Positions 10,417-20,208 of a DNA stretch of 64,000 nt are shown piece after piece. The stretch is taken from contig NMRB01001168.1 in NCBI GenBank assembly GCA_002633025.1, positions 153,164 to 217,163 of the forward strand, given 5' to 3'. This DNA is from Notospermus geniculatus (Eukaryota; Nemertea; Pilidiophora; Heteronemertea; Lineidae). Both the position numbers and the translations under genes were made by a program. The notes beneath the pieces were generated by a model, which was not told the origin of the DNA, did no database searches, and worked only from the letters and a program-made list of their open reading frames with translations. How positions within the stretch are numbered: the stretch's first letter is position 1; every line of letters begins with the position of its first letter.

Positions 10417-11514
10417 ATGAAATTAGGAGAATACCGTATCCACAGGAGGTTACCGTTTATACCGCCCGTGGAAAGAGAACAATATCCAAGAACAACAAGT
10501 GTGCACCCAACACAGCCACTAGTTCTGTTGATATCGACTTCGACCGAAAGGCCTTGGTTTAAGCAAATTTCATATTTTATTGATGCCAACAGTGCAAGTT
10601 GTCGACTAAGATACAATGTAACATTTTACAAAGATTCTGACTACGAGACAATTCTAGCTCAATACAGACTAAATTACATAATATTGTTCGAGGTTAATGG
10701 CATCAGTGCACAAAATCCTAAATGTCGTATGAGGCCTTTATTGAGTGTGTACGATTTTACAAGTGGTAAATATGTTGGTCGAATAGAGTTAAAAACCAGG
10801 AAGGAATGTTTAGAATGGGGTGGTCCCACTGACCTGGCAAATGCCATGTGGGTGGTTCAGGACAACATGGAGGGTATCTCTGTAGCTTGTTTTATAAATG
10901 AGGCCTTGTTAATCATAGCCTACAGTTTCATCATTGAATCTGTCAAAAATGGCCTAGTTTACCACTTATCGCAAAACGCCACGGCAAAAACAATATCGCA
11001 AAACGCCACGGCAAAAACAGCCAAGTTGGACGCGGACATGATGTACAGCTCGAGAGTTTTTTTTCTCGCCTGTGACGTGTCATTGGTGATGTCATCAATG
11101 AATTCTGATCGCAGAAAGTATACGAAGACGGTATACGCTTTACGCTTATCAAAACCTGGCGCTAGGATGTCCAAAAACACCATTAAAATGCCAGATATGT
11201 ATCAAATGCTAGGATACGATTATTCCACTAGAACCTTTATTTACCATTTTAATAAGTTTTCATACACAAAAATCAGTCTAGTTGAAACAATCAACTGTTT
11301 CAATAATAAAGATCAGATCAGACTCACTCACATTGCAATACGATATCCCCCATCACTTCGGAAGTTTTACATAAGTTATATAATTGACCCTCAAATGTCC
11401 CACATGACAATTGAAAAATCAAGGTCTTTATTATTCATTTTTAACTCGTATAATGAGCATATTGGTTCAAGATGGACGATTCGTGCTGTTGATATATTAG
11501 AACATGCTCCCTGA
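10417..11514 (+). CDS. Unrecognised protein family, long exon A
   Basis: An uninterrupted frame of 365 residues begins directly after a good acceptor (TTATTCCACAATCCAG), so it may be a terminal exon in phase 0 rather than a free-standing gene. I do not recognise the family. It shares with exon B (12148-13095) the start YRxxxRxPFIPP, then YD-F/V-xxG-x-F/Y-xG followed by R and C. The YDxxxGxxxG motif recalls a beta-propeller blade, but that is only a guess. Two predicted N-glycosylation sites lie in a short internal duplication, SQNATAKT repeated at about residues 184-202. Many aromatic residues and scattered cysteines suit an extracellular protein. No clear poly(A) signal was seen. Confidence 0.6.
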   Translation: MKLGEYRIHRRLPFIPPVEREQYPRTTSVHPTQPLVLLISTSTERPWFKQISYFIDANSASCRLRYNVTFYKDSDYETILAQYRLNYIILFEVNGISAQNPKCRMRPLLSVYDFTSGKYVGRIELKTRKECLEWGGPTDLANAMWVVQDNMEGISVACFINEALLIIAYSFIIESVKNGLVYHLSQNATAKTISQNATAKTAKLDADMMYSSRVFFLACDVSLVMSSMNSDRRKYTKTVYALRLSKPGARMSKNTIKMPDMYQMLGYDYSTRTFIYHFNKFSYTKISLVETINCFNNKDQIRLTHIAIRYPPSLRKFYISYIIDPQMSHMTIEKSRSLLFIFNSYNEHIGSRWTIRAVDILEHAP

Positions 11515-11554
11515 TACTTTTCCATTCCGTCTCATGTTCGAGATGTGTTTTTGA

Positions 11555-11785
11555 AAGCAGAAACTAAGTTTTTGGTCAGAAACTAAGTTTTTGACTTCAG
11601 AAACCAAGATTTTGGTCCAGAAACTTATTTTTGGTGCTAAATCTTAGTTTTTGCTCGTGAAACTAAGTTTCTGGATCCAAAGTACTAGTTAGATGTCCAA
11701 AAACTAAGTTTTTGGACCAGAAACTTAGTTTTTGAAGTCAGAAACCTAGTTTCTGGAGCAAAAACTAAGTTTCTGGAAATAATGA
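11555..11785. repeat. Imperfect hairpin built from AAACTAAGTTT units
   Basis: About ten copies of GAAACTAAGTTTTTGG variants in both orientations form two arms (about 11558-11645 and 11695-11782) that pair over most of their length. Related words recur at 56325-56425. It lies between long exons A and B. Confidence 0.75.
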
Positions 11786-12147
11786 ACAAACGGCTTGCCA
11801 TAAGATGTCAGCGGGCTAAGGTGGACCGCCGGCAAAAAGTGACGTGACAATGAGCCACTGCACAAGCTCTATAGACTGAATGACATCATGGGGTAGACAG
11901 CAGTGGAGCTAAGCACATATTACCCGGGCAACTGCTGAAAATCGCTTAAAACGCTTTCCACCCAAAAGGTTCCGGAAATTTGTTCCTGAAAACATGGTCC
12001 AGTGTATGGTGCCCCTTTCCGTGCAAGTGTGTTGGACTTCGCATGGCTGTTTTTTGCATTTACCACGCAGGAAATATCTGGCTTTTCCTTTTATTGTATA
12101 GATACTTTAATGAAATCTTTGTATTGTAGGAATTTAATCAAATCCAG
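11786..12147. other. Spacer between long exons A and B
   Basis: No second PAN-like exon or other coding segment is visible here. The right end is an acceptor, TTAATCAAATCCAG, for exon B. Confidence 0.5.
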
Positions 12148-13095
12148 TACCGATTGAAAATTCGAGTACCGTTTATACCTCCGCTGTGTCTGTCGGGGCT
12201 TATATTGTGGTTTTTTGACCCCATAACTGGATATGTTGGCGCAGTTCAAAAGTCGGAAACAGCGCCAGTTTTTGATGTGTCAGTGTACCACTTAGACAAC
12301 AGAAAATTTAGCATCTCCAACAGATATACGGTTCTGATTATAAGAGAAATGTCTGCCTGCGCAAGTCATGGGAAATATTTTGTCCAAAAAGTCAAGACAG
12401 GGGGCGGTTCCGTCGTTAATCGGTTGTACGACGTACGGAATGGCACATTTCGGGGAAATCTCGTCATACCCAACAGAAACGTATGTTCGAAAAGTACCTC
12501 CTACGATATGTCGTTTTGGTTTGATGCGACATTTGTCATCTGGTGTGTTGTAGATACTGTTATCAAAGTCACAGTTTATCATATAATAAAGCTGGCTGAA
12601 TCAGTTTTACTGGAGAAAGTTACATCTTTGGATGTTGACGGAATTCGTGTTTGTCACGACTCGATTGCTGGTGCCGCAGCCATAGACTCCCTTTGTTTAG
12701 TTACTTATAGTCCTCGTCGGGGATACCGGCCGGTAACATATCAAATCCAACACCTTGATTGGCTTCTAAAAACCACTGCATTAGAGTTCAGGTATATTCA
12801 TTGGATGGATGCGTGTATCCCTTGCATTATCAGTTTCCCAGGCCCTAAGGCCTTCTGTTTTCGAGAAAACCTTCAACCCTTGCATGGCCTGGTCGAAGTT
12901 TTACCTGGCACGAAGTCATTTGATGAAATCCCAGCCCTTTTTCCGCATATCCTCGAAACAAACCATATATTTTTCCAATTCAGCGCACAGGATGGGGCAG
13001 CGTTTCGTTTCGTACAATGGAAAAGCACAAAAGGAACATTCTTTAAATCAGTTGAAATATTTCAGGGGATTCCTAAATGTGGTAGGCCGAAATGA
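12148..13095 (+). CDS. Unrecognised protein family, long exon B (paralog of A)
   Basis: Open for 315 residues from the acceptor to TGA, beginning YRLKIRVPFIPP in phase 0. The frame has no ATG in its first residues, so it is most likely a terminal exon. A hydrophobic stretch (LCLSGLILWFF, about residues 13-23) follows. The paralogous block is RLYDVRNGTFRGNL with R and C downstream, and the length and cysteine distribution resemble exon A. With no PAN exon of its own between A and B, it is either an alternative last exon of the 9211 exon or an orphan tandem copy. Function unknown; a secreted role is inferred only from the PAN linkage. Confidence 0.6.
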   Translation, partial: YRLKIRVPFIPPLCLSGLILWFFDPITGYVGAVQKSETAPVFDVSVYHLDNRKFSISNRYTVLIIREMSACASHGKYFVQKVKTGGGSVVNRLYDVRNGTFRGNLVIPNRNVCSKSTSYDMSFWFDATFVIWCVVDTVIKVTVYHIIKLAESVLLEKVTSLDVDGIRVCHDSIAGAAAIDSLCLVTYSPRRGYRPVTYQIQHLDWLLKTTALEFRYIHWMDACIPCIISFPGPKAFCFRENLQPLHGLVEVLPGTKSFDEIPALFPHILETNHIFFQFSAQDGAAFRFVQWKSTKGTFFKSVEIFQGIPKCGRPK

Positions 13096-13878
13096 CGGGA
13101 ACTAATTCTCCCTGAATATAGCTACGGTTACACCTGTTGAAAATACCCGTGTTTTTCCACACCCATGTCAAACCCGTGTGAACAGCAAGGGTTTGTGTGA
13201 GGAGCGAGATAAAAACCCCTGCTGTGGGAGGATGCTGCTGGGGGATGGTTTATCTTTCTGAACTTTTAAAGAATTTATAGAATTTATGTCTTGTGATTAT
13301 AATGCTAATCATTAGCGTGTTTCATTACTACGGTAGCGCTGCACTTCAACGAGTAGGCGTCACAGCATAGGTACATGTACTTTGTTTGACGTCGCGACTC
13401 GCGCCTGGCTCAAGTGAGCGATCCCTTACTTCGGGAAAAGACGGCGGCGACTCACCTGATTCTGCCGTTGGAGAAAGAGGAAAATGCTCTGGCGCCATGA
13501 CACTTTACCCGAGCAAGGCGCGACACTGTTCGTTCACTTTTTGGCCCTTCATAGACGCCATGACACTTTACTCTAACCAGGTGGAACACCGTTCGTTTAC
13601 TTGACCTCAATGCAAATACTCCACAAGGCACGGTATCCAAGGGGTTTCTTTCCATTTTGCCAAATGAGAATAAGGCGATGTGGGAATACGGCGAAATGGG
13701 AATAAAACGAAATGGGGAAAGGCGAAACAGGAATAAACCATCCAAGGTTCCCCAAATGCGGCGCAAATAATCAAATCCGCTATGTATATGAGTGCAAATG
13801 AAGGAAAAGCTCTATTTACAAACGTGTTAACTGCGCACACCTTTGATGTCTTGAAGAGACATTTCTGGAAAGACATAC
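13096..13878. other. Intron between antisense locus and myosin exon 10
   Basis: No gene is supported. A direct repeat of about 65 bp starts with GCCATGACACTTTAC at 13494 and 13559. Confidence 0.45.
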
Positions 13879-13993
13879 CTCCCTGGACTAATCCCTCTTC
13901 AGAGAAAATGACTTCAACAAATTTCCCGAAGCGACTTGAGTTGTCATTCATCACAGTCTTGGCATTGCCAAAGGCTTCCAGAAGTGGATTCAT
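13879..13993 (-). CDS. MYO16: Myosin XVI-like, motor exon 10 (switch I)
   Basis: This 115-bp exon begins [17 protein letters not shown] after acceptor TTTCTTTTCCAG. It contains [10 protein letters not shown], the switch I loop that coordinates nucleotide gamma-phosphate and magnesium, with canonical Asn, Ser-Ser and Arg. The donor is GGAG|gtatgtc. It enters in phase 0 and leaves one base into the Ala codon completed by exon 11. Both nucleotide-binding loops visible in the window are therefore intact at residue level. Confidence 0.92.
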
Positions 13994-14250
13994 CTGGAAA
14001 AGAAATGGAAGGATAAATGCCGTGATGGATTACATGTATATATCTTTGGTACTGAGGACTCGTACCATAAGGATCAAACATAAATGTTCAACTTACAAAT
14101 TGAGCATTTTATAAATGCGGACAGTATCCCTTTAAACCTCAACAGATTTGCATTCTGACTCTTCCACATGATAGGCAAGACCCTTCTGCATGTCTAATGC
14201 AAATTGTGTTGAATTCAGGCTATTTGATCAGTACAAAAGGGCTGAATTAA

Positions 14251-14529
14251 AGGACCACTGTATTGCATCTTTCTGTCGACAGCCGGCGCCACCGGCACCA
14301 TGCTCCAATACTGTAGTTAAGCCTTTCGCCCCAGTGTTGGAGAATGTATGATTACAGTCTCGGTCACCCAGCCGCTGGGGATCGAACAAGTTTGTCTAGC
14401 AGTACTGCGGAACGAAACGGCTGGCTGCGCGAGACTAGTTGCATGCGGTAGTTTACCAAGTCGTTATAGAGGTCTCCCCCTTAACGCGGGTAGGTGTAAC
14501 GCAGGATTGGGAAGCAATACTGTGGTCCT
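14251..14529. mobile_element. TTAA-flanked MITE with an empty site in the window
   Basis: AAGGACCACTGTATTGC and GCAATACTGTGGTCCTT are the inverted ends, and TTAA lies on both sides (14247-14250 and 14530-14533). The paralogous sequence at 18252-18275 has a single TTAA and no insert, which confirms the boundaries. Confidence 0.85.
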
Positions 14530-14533
14530 TTAA

Positions 14534-14860
14534 TGAGAACCCCATGAACGATGAGAGAGCAGGGTTATATGTGCACATTTGAATAGGCTGGCGTACATTT
14601 GCACATGGAACACTAATTGTGCTGAAAATAGCTCTGTTATCCTCAGAAATGGAATTCAAGGCATCAAGTTGACAGATTCATGTATCGGTACCCCACTCAT
14701 GCCACTACCATAAAAAAGTTGAAGCTCCTGCCTATTACGTAAGGCCAAAATTCAGGCAGTGAGAGACATCTGGTGGCAACACATGAAGTGTATCCCTCAG
14801 TTACTTCTTCGTTCGCAGTCAAACCTTTATGTTTGATTGAAGGTTTGATTGATTCCTTTA
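14534..14860. repeat. Inverted duplication, arm 1
   Basis: Reverse complement of 17990-18275. Shared words include TGTTGCCACCAGATGTCTC and CTCACTGCCTGAATTTTGG. The homology continues beyond the nested element into 14140-14246. It flanks motor exons 7-9 with its partner. Confidence 0.75.
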
Positions 14861-14875
14861 TGATTGTACTCATAC

Positions 14876-15102
14876 CCGCTGGATTTTCCCATTCAAATGA
14901 CACTCTTCACTTTTGGACATCATCAGAAGATGCTGGATGAAGAATTTACACGACTCGGTCTTGCCTGCCCCACTCTCTCCACTGATAACGCAACACTGGG
15001 GGCGCTGATCTGCTACCAACTGGCAGTGAGCCTTCCGAGCTATTGTGAAAATATGTGGCATGAGGTTTTCTCTTTTTCTGTGGTTTTGTACAGGTCTGAC
15101 AA
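14876..15102 (-). CDS. MYO16: Myosin XVI-like, motor exon 9 (P-loop) with 1-base frame break
   Basis: Contains PHIFTIARKAH and GESGAGKTESCKFFIQHL, a fully canonical myosin P-loop (GESGAGKT). The acceptor CCTTCATCATTTCAG at 15103 is strong and the donor is CGG|gtatgag. Read in phase 0 from exon 8, the start gives LSDLYKTTEKEKTS, the expected pre-P-loop helix. The P-loop itself lies in another frame. The exon is 227 bp where 228 would keep the phase, so one base is missing, probably in the A-rich run at 15062-15090. This is either an assembly or consensus error or a real frameshift allele. No alternative acceptor restores phase 0. Confidence 0.88.
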
Positions 15103-16115
15103 CTGAAATGATGAAGGAAGAGAAATTGCAACGATGGCAATTCTGCCGATTTTAATCTCAACAAATACACTGGTGGACAGAAATATTAGGAAAGTGGCCA
15201 GTTTGAAGTCTTGTGTAAGTTTCTGCCTGTTAGGAATCAGAAGAAGATGAAATGTTTTGGCTTGAATGAAGTCTACAACACATTTTTTATCATGATTTAA
15301 CCTTACGTTTTCTGCACTTCCAATGTGGATTGTTGTTAATTTCAAGTGATTTAATACAACACATGTCTTGTTATGACGTATTAAACTGGTCAGACATGTT
15401 ATGTAACACAATTGTATCATCAACCATGAGTAAATAAAAGCTTTATTCTTAAGAAAAAATGAAGAAAAACGAGCATTTGCTTGTAAATGCCTTTGATGAA
15501 CAAGGGCGAGAATTGTCTTATTGTCATTACCGTAACCTCATTGCATAATTGCCACGATTATGTAATTCGCTGAAATTGTAGCAAGGGGAAAGAAGGACCC
15601 TTCTCACAATATATGAAAACAATTTGAGTCCATTAGTAATGTAACGGCATTACATTGATTAACAGGCAGAATTATGAGTACCGGGGAGGGGGGGGGGGTA
15701 TTCTGCTGATTCTGAATGAAATGGGCTACTGTTTCACATTCAAATAACACATGTATACACTCTAAAAACTAAAGTGTTAGGTGCAACACTTAAAGAGGGC
15801 TGTGAGTGACTCCTCTTGGAAAGTGATCACTTTCTTGATCTGAAGTGATCTGAAGTGTTGGTTCAACACTTTTAGTGTTAAATGCACACTTCACTTGTGC
15901 GCACTAATAAGTGTTAATAAGGTGTTAAACCAGCAATTCAGATCAAGAAAGTTATCACTTTACAAAGAGGAGTCACTCACAGCCCTCTTTAAGTGTTGAA
16001 CCTAACACTTTAGTTTTTAGAGTGTATCACTATATAGACTAGAGGGCCCAGAAAGAGTACATCAATCTTTAAAAAATTTGTATTCATTCAATTCGATTTA
16101 GTTAATATAACTTAC
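15103..16115. other. Intron between myosin exons 9 and 8
   Basis: Contains the palindromic element 15757-16025 and a G run near 15690. Nothing else is recognised. Confidence 0.5.
15757..16025. repeat. MITE, ACACTCTAAAAAC family
   Basis: ACACTCTAAAAACTAAAGTG and its inverted copy bound a 269-bp foldback with TA on each side. Inner arms TTCAGATCAAGAAAGT and GTGAGTGACTCCTCTT also pair. Confidence 0.85.
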
Positions 16116-16181
16116 CGCCTTGGAATAGTATGGGACGTATCTGAATGGATTCATGGCAAGCAGAATATCACCAACGTAAGT
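16116..16181 (-). CDS. MYO16: Myosin XVI-like, motor exon 8
   Basis: A 66-bp, 22-codon exon encoding TYVGDILLAMNPF and RYVPYYSK. This is the GxILxxxNPF strand and loop found near the N-terminus of every myosin motor. The acceptor is GTTTTCTTGCAG and the donor GCG|gtaagt. Both ends are in phase 0. Confidence 0.92.
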
Positions 16182-16364
16182 CTGCAAGAAAACGTCTAAT
16201 CTATAGACCGTCTGCTCGGTCGGCCTTCAGCCAGACTTCATTAAAGTCTGACTTTTCTCAATGCTTCAAGCGCAGAGAAAATCTAACTTCAGCTATACTT
16301 AAGGCTAAAGTCAAGCATACGGCCCTAACACCCAAAAGGTCACCTCTACACCACATATCCTTAC

Positions 16365-16475
16365 ATATATCCTGCTGTCCGAATATCGTGATTGCAATTC
16401 TGATAAGAGAATCTCATTTGAAATCTCAGGTAGGTTGACAAGATCATCATTCTCTGCTGGCTCTGGCAAATGACC
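16365..16475 (-). CDS. MYO16: Myosin XVI-like, motor exon 7 (start of motor)
   Basis: A 111-bp exon, phase 0 at both ends. It encodes PEPAENDDLVNLPEI, then LLSELQSRYSDSRIY, the DDLxxL...LxxRYxxxxIY opening of the motor domain. The acceptor is TGTGATTTTAG and the donor TAT|gtaagg. It joins in frame to TYVGDILL of exon 8. Confidence 0.9.
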
Positions 16476-16589
16476 CTAAAATCACAGATTGACAAGAAAG
16501 ATAATGCTTGCATCGCGGCGAACAGAACCAGAAATTGGTACTCGCATACCACATTTCCCACAATTACGTCACCAGGTGACTTGTTTGCC

Positions 16590-16970
16590 GTCGTACATGT
16601 AGGAAATTCGACAGGATCACACCATTTCTCCGAGAGCTCCATTGGCTCCCTGTGCACGCAAGAGTCACATACAAGGTTGTGCCTCTAGTTCGCAGGGCTA
16701 TGAGCAATGAAGGTCCTAAGTACCTGTCGGATTTGCTGGCGGAGACAAGTGGGCACGCGGTCCACCACGTTCAAGGCGCTTAAGACCATGAAGACAAGTC
16801 TAGGTATGGAGACCGCAGTTTCTCATGCTGCGGCCCATACCTGTGGAACAAAATTCCTGTCCCACTCAGAGCCCTGCCAGAAGCCGCCTTCAAAAGACAC
16901 CTGAAGACATTTCTATTTGATGAGCACCTTGGAGAGGCGGCACCTTGTGCGTGGTGGACCATTGATTGAT
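16590..16970 (+). mobile_element. LINE reverse-transcriptase C-terminal relic
   Basis: The plus strand reads ITPFLRELHWLPVHARVTYK, then LSDLLAE. After a stop and frame change it reads GDRSFSCCGPYLWNKIPVPL and FKRHLKTFLFDEHL. This pattern is the extreme C-terminus of non-LTR retrotransposon polyproteins of the CR1/Jockey type. At least one stop and one frameshift make it dead. It is inserted antisense to the myosin gene, just upstream of exon 7. Confidence 0.8.
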
Positions 16971-17120
16971 TGACTTGGATTTTAATGCATGCTGACTGAC
17001 TACCGCTGATATGGATTTTAATCCAAGTCAGTGATAGTCAGTCAGCATTGACGTGGATTTTAATCCACAAGTCAGTGGTAGTCAGTCGTCATCTTGTAGT
17101 CAGTAGTCAGTCATTATATT
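16971..17120. repeat. Imperfect tandem 3' tail of the LINE relic
   Basis: Irregular repeats of GATTTTAATCCA and GTCAGTAGTCAGTC follow the open frame, as expected of a repetitive non-LTR element tail. Confidence 0.5.
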
Positions 17121-17134
17121 GTTGATGGAAGTAA

Positions 17135-17280
17135 GGGTGGGTATACACTACACGCGATTAGCCCAACACATGCGATGGTTCTTTGTTATTTCATGCCGCA
17201 GTGCCCCCCCAAACAAAAGCGATTCGCGTGCGATTCCAAATCGCTTGGCGAATCGCTTCTAGTGTGCACCCACCCTTAAT
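17135..17280. repeat. MITE, GGGTGGGTATACACTA family
   Basis: Ends AAGGGTGGGTATACACTA and TAGTGTGCACCCACCCTTA, with the core TTTGTTATTTCATGCCGC shared with the palindromes at 53-56 kb. Confidence 0.7.
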
Positions 17281-17286
17281 TGAGGG

Positions 17287-17462
17287 TACGTTGAGGACAT
17301 TCTTTGGTTACTCTATCTACGTTTTATATTATAGAAACACAACGTTTCAACCAGTGTACCGTGGCCGTAGTGCTGTGTACAAGTGACTACAGCCAGGGTA
17401 CACTGGTTGAAACGTTGTGTTTAAAATAAATAGATAGAGTAACCAAAGAATTTCCTCAATGT
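17287..17462. repeat. Foldback element
   Basis: Inverted arms contain GTTGAGGACATTCTTTGG, AACACAACGTTTCAACC and CAGTGTACC. No coding sequence. Confidence 0.75.
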
Positions 17463-17589
17463 TTAGTTCCACCTATCTAAAATGTCACTCAAAGAACTTA
17501 CCGTATATAGTGTTACGCTGCGCTGCAAATGCCACGGTTAAACGTCTCTTCAAGTATATTTGGTGCAAGCTTACGAAAATACGACACGT

Positions 17590-17735
17590 GTAAATGACAT
17601 TACCACGTGGTAATGGGTGAATTTTCACAAGAAATGTGTACAAGTACACAAAAAATGGGTAAACTTCGCCCATACCACGTGGTAATGTCATTTCGCCCAT
17701 ACCACGTGGTAATGTCATTTACACGTGTCATTAGC
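17590..17735. repeat. CACGTG-rich inverted and tandem repeat
   Basis: Three copies of TACCACGTGGTAATG with GACACGTGTAAATGAC at both margins in opposite orientation. Confidence 0.7.
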
Positions 17736-17847
17736 CATTTTTGAGAGCATATAGAGAGGCAATTTTTTATGCAAGGACACTGCCGGTGAAATAGTCATAA
17801 AAGAAACTGTCATATTATAATTTTATACATAAAGGAATCAACCATAA

Positions 17848-17983
17848 GGCTTCCTTTACATTGAAGTATACGGTATACGAAAACGCCGGTTAACAATGGC
17901 TTCACGGTGGTGAATCATCGGGAACCCTTTGTTAACCGGTGTTTTCGTATACCGTATACTTCCATGTAACGGAAGCCTTAAGG
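17848..17983. repeat. MITE, GAAGTATACGGTATACG family
   Basis: Arms AAGGCTTCCTTTACATTG and CATGTAACGGAAGCCTTA pair, with GTATACGGTATACGAAAAC inside. A more diverged relative lies at 54205-54345. Confidence 0.75.
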
Positions 17984-17984
17984 T

Positions 17985-18480
17985 TTAACTGCGAACGATG
18001 AGCTTACTGAGGGATACACTTCGTGTGTTGCCACCAGATGTCTCTCACTGCCTGAATTTTGGCTTTACGTAATAGGCACGAGCTTCAACTTTTTTTGTGG
18101 TGAAGAGGTACATGAACTGCCAACATGATGCTTTGAATTCCATTTCTGACGATAACTGAGCTATTTTCAGCACAATTAGTGTTCCATGTACAAATGTACG
18201 TCAGCCTATTCAAATGTACACCGATGACCCTGAACACACATCGTTCGTGGGGTTCTCATTAATTCAGACCTTTTGAATCATAAGATCAACTAGTCGGAAT
18301 TCAACAAAATTTGCAGTGAATGTGCAGAAGGGTCTTGCCTAGCACATGGAAACGTCAGAATGCAAATCTGTTGGGTTTTAAAGGGATATTGTCCACATTT
18401 ATAAAATGCTTAATTTGTCAGTTGAACCTTTATGGTTGATTCCTTTATGTTTTATATCATCATTCACATCAAACAAAGGA
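17985..18480. repeat. Inverted duplication, arm 2 (empty TTAA site)
   Basis: Partner of 14140-14860 in opposite orientation. It keeps the single TTAA at about 18258 where arm 1 carries a 279-bp MITE. Confidence 0.75.
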
Positions 18481-18560
18481 CTTTTCTGCCAAATCTAGAT
18501 GAGACAGAGATGGCTCCAAAGAATGTTTTCACATCTAGGGAATTTAAAATCAATCCTCAC

Positions 18561-18720
18561 CTCCGGTTTGGAGAGTGTGGTTGCTGCGCCTGTGTGCCAT
18601 GATATCTGATGGTATGAATCATCTTCATCATCGCTTCCATCACTCTCTGGTGTATCTTCGTTGAACATCTCATTTTCAAGTAGTTCATCTCGTTTTGACA
18701 GTGAAACATGCGGAGGATGT
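18561..18720 (-). CDS. MYO16: Myosin XVI-like, exon 6 (ankyrin-motor linker)
   Basis: This 160-bp exon has acceptor GATTCTACTGCAG and donor CCGGAG|gtgagg. It encodes a hydrophilic, strongly acidic linker (ESDGSDDEDDS) between the ankyrin repeats and the motor. One base completes the Val codon of exon 5 and the exon ends in phase 0, matching exon 7. The linker is not conserved enough to identify alone; its call rests on phase and position. Confidence 0.78.
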
Positions 18721-18779
18721 CTGCAGTAGAATCATGAGCTCAGCACCAAATATGACATTGCTCTATACCGACAAAATTG

Positions 18780-19535
18780 AAAATTTAATGTACAGCAGGG
18801 GGAAACCGCAGTGCCGGGAGAAAACTATACAATTAATGCACCACAGGAGGCAATTGGAGAAAACCTGTGCTGTCAAAGAGGGTCACCCTCTCAAATCACA
18901 AAGGTCGGATCTGCTTTCACTTACGCTACGAACGTCCCGAATCGCCCGGAATACGAAAATTGTCGGCTTGAAAGATACGCCGAATGTCAAGAATTGGTTA
19001 AGAAATAAGTACGAATTCAAAGAATCGTGTAAGAATTGTACGAATAAGGTACGACTCACTTACGAATATTCGTGACCGATTCGATTCGTACTTGATTCGT
19101 AATACATTCGGGACATTCGTGCCTGTTCAGGTGTAAAGTTTTTCAGTGTTTCCGTGTCTCAGTGTTCCCCCTATTGTTCTGGAAACACTGGCTGATAGAT
19201 CGACACGTTTCTGTGTGTGTCCTCCATTGTCGAGTCGCGGCTTATTCCGTCAGACAATAGCAGGGGAACACTGGCAGATGGGGAACGCTCAAAAACGTTA
19301 CACCGGGATGTTTTTTGGCGTGAGGCCACGAATTACAGGGAGACACGAATGGCCAAGAATAGCCCAGAATGCAAAAGAATCGATTACGAAACTGTTACAT
19401 TTATATTGATAAGAAAGGGTCACGAAGTTTCCACGATCTACGAATTTGAAATTCTTAAACCCTCCCACGAAAGTTTTTAACAAACAAAAACAATCGTGGC
19501 GGCTCGTCGAATTCACGCGAACTGTACGAAGGAAT
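18780..19535. repeat. Intronic repeat mosaic
   Basis: Includes a palindrome-rich TACGAAT segment (about 18910-19130). The CAGTGTTTCC / GGGGAACACTGGCAGATGGG segment resembles 48225-48540. Boundaries are uncertain and no gene is seen. Confidence 0.45.
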
Positions 19536-19540
19536 CAACT

Positions 19541-19998
19541 AAAGCCTCGCTTATGTCGCCCTTACGTACAGTCAGAACTAGTTGGCAACTGATAATCGGC
19601 GCGTAGTTGGAACTAATTAGTCACAACTACTAGGTGACATAAGCTCTCGGGCGTCAGAGAGTAACTAGTTGCCAACTAGTCGCAAACTAAAAATATCCAG
19701 ATCCTGAAAGTCGCACATGTTCAACTTCACCGACTAGTTGACAACTGTATCCTGAAGGCAGCCAATGAAATTCGCTTTACATTCCACGTGGCCTAACGTG
19801 ACCACGGGACCTAATCACCACGTCACTTAAAATCAAAGGAAATATGTGTCGACATAAGCACTCAAAAGACGGCGATAAACTAGTTCCAGGCAGTTGCGAC
19901 CGATCGGTATTTTTCCACTCGGTGGCGGCATAAGTTATCAGTTGCAACTTGTTGACGCTGTTTCTATCACAGCGTAGGGCGACATAAGCGAGGCTTTA
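19541..19998. repeat. MITE, AAAGCCTCGCTTATGTCGC family
   Basis: Ends AAAGCCTCGCTTATGTCGC and GCGACATAAGCGAGGCTTT bound 458 bp. Flanking TWA is compatible with a PIF/Harbinger-like target. Confidence 0.8.
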
Positions 19999-20074
19999 GA
20001 ATCATTTAAGAACTGCAAGAAACGTTTGAGAATTATGTTCCGTGTCGGAACGATTCGGGATATTTGTAGCGTAA

Positions 20075-20208
20075 ATAGGGAGTTTTCGCAAAGCCGCCGA
20101 AACGCCAACGCGAATGTCTATCCTTTTGTTCGGTGCTCGCTTTGTGGCAGCGAACAATGGGTTTGGCGTTGGCGTTGGCGTTTCGGGGACTTTGCGAAAA
20201 CTCCCTAG
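20075..20208. repeat. Small MITE with TAGGGAG ends
   Basis: TAGGGAGTTTTCGCAAAG...CTTTGCGAAAACTCCCTA, 134 bp. It shares its first dozen bases with unrelated-interior elements at 24560, 33647, 39840 and 60536. Confidence 0.8.

Noticed and set aside
13386-13604. Short plus-strand frame near 13.4 kb as a further exon of the antisense locus
   Set aside because: It overlaps a 65-bp direct repeat and has no splice or domain support.
17496-17560. Possible motor exon with donor ACG|gtaagt and an EETFNRG reading
   Set aside because: It has in-frame stops, and exon 7 at 16365-16475 supplies the expected sequence in phase.
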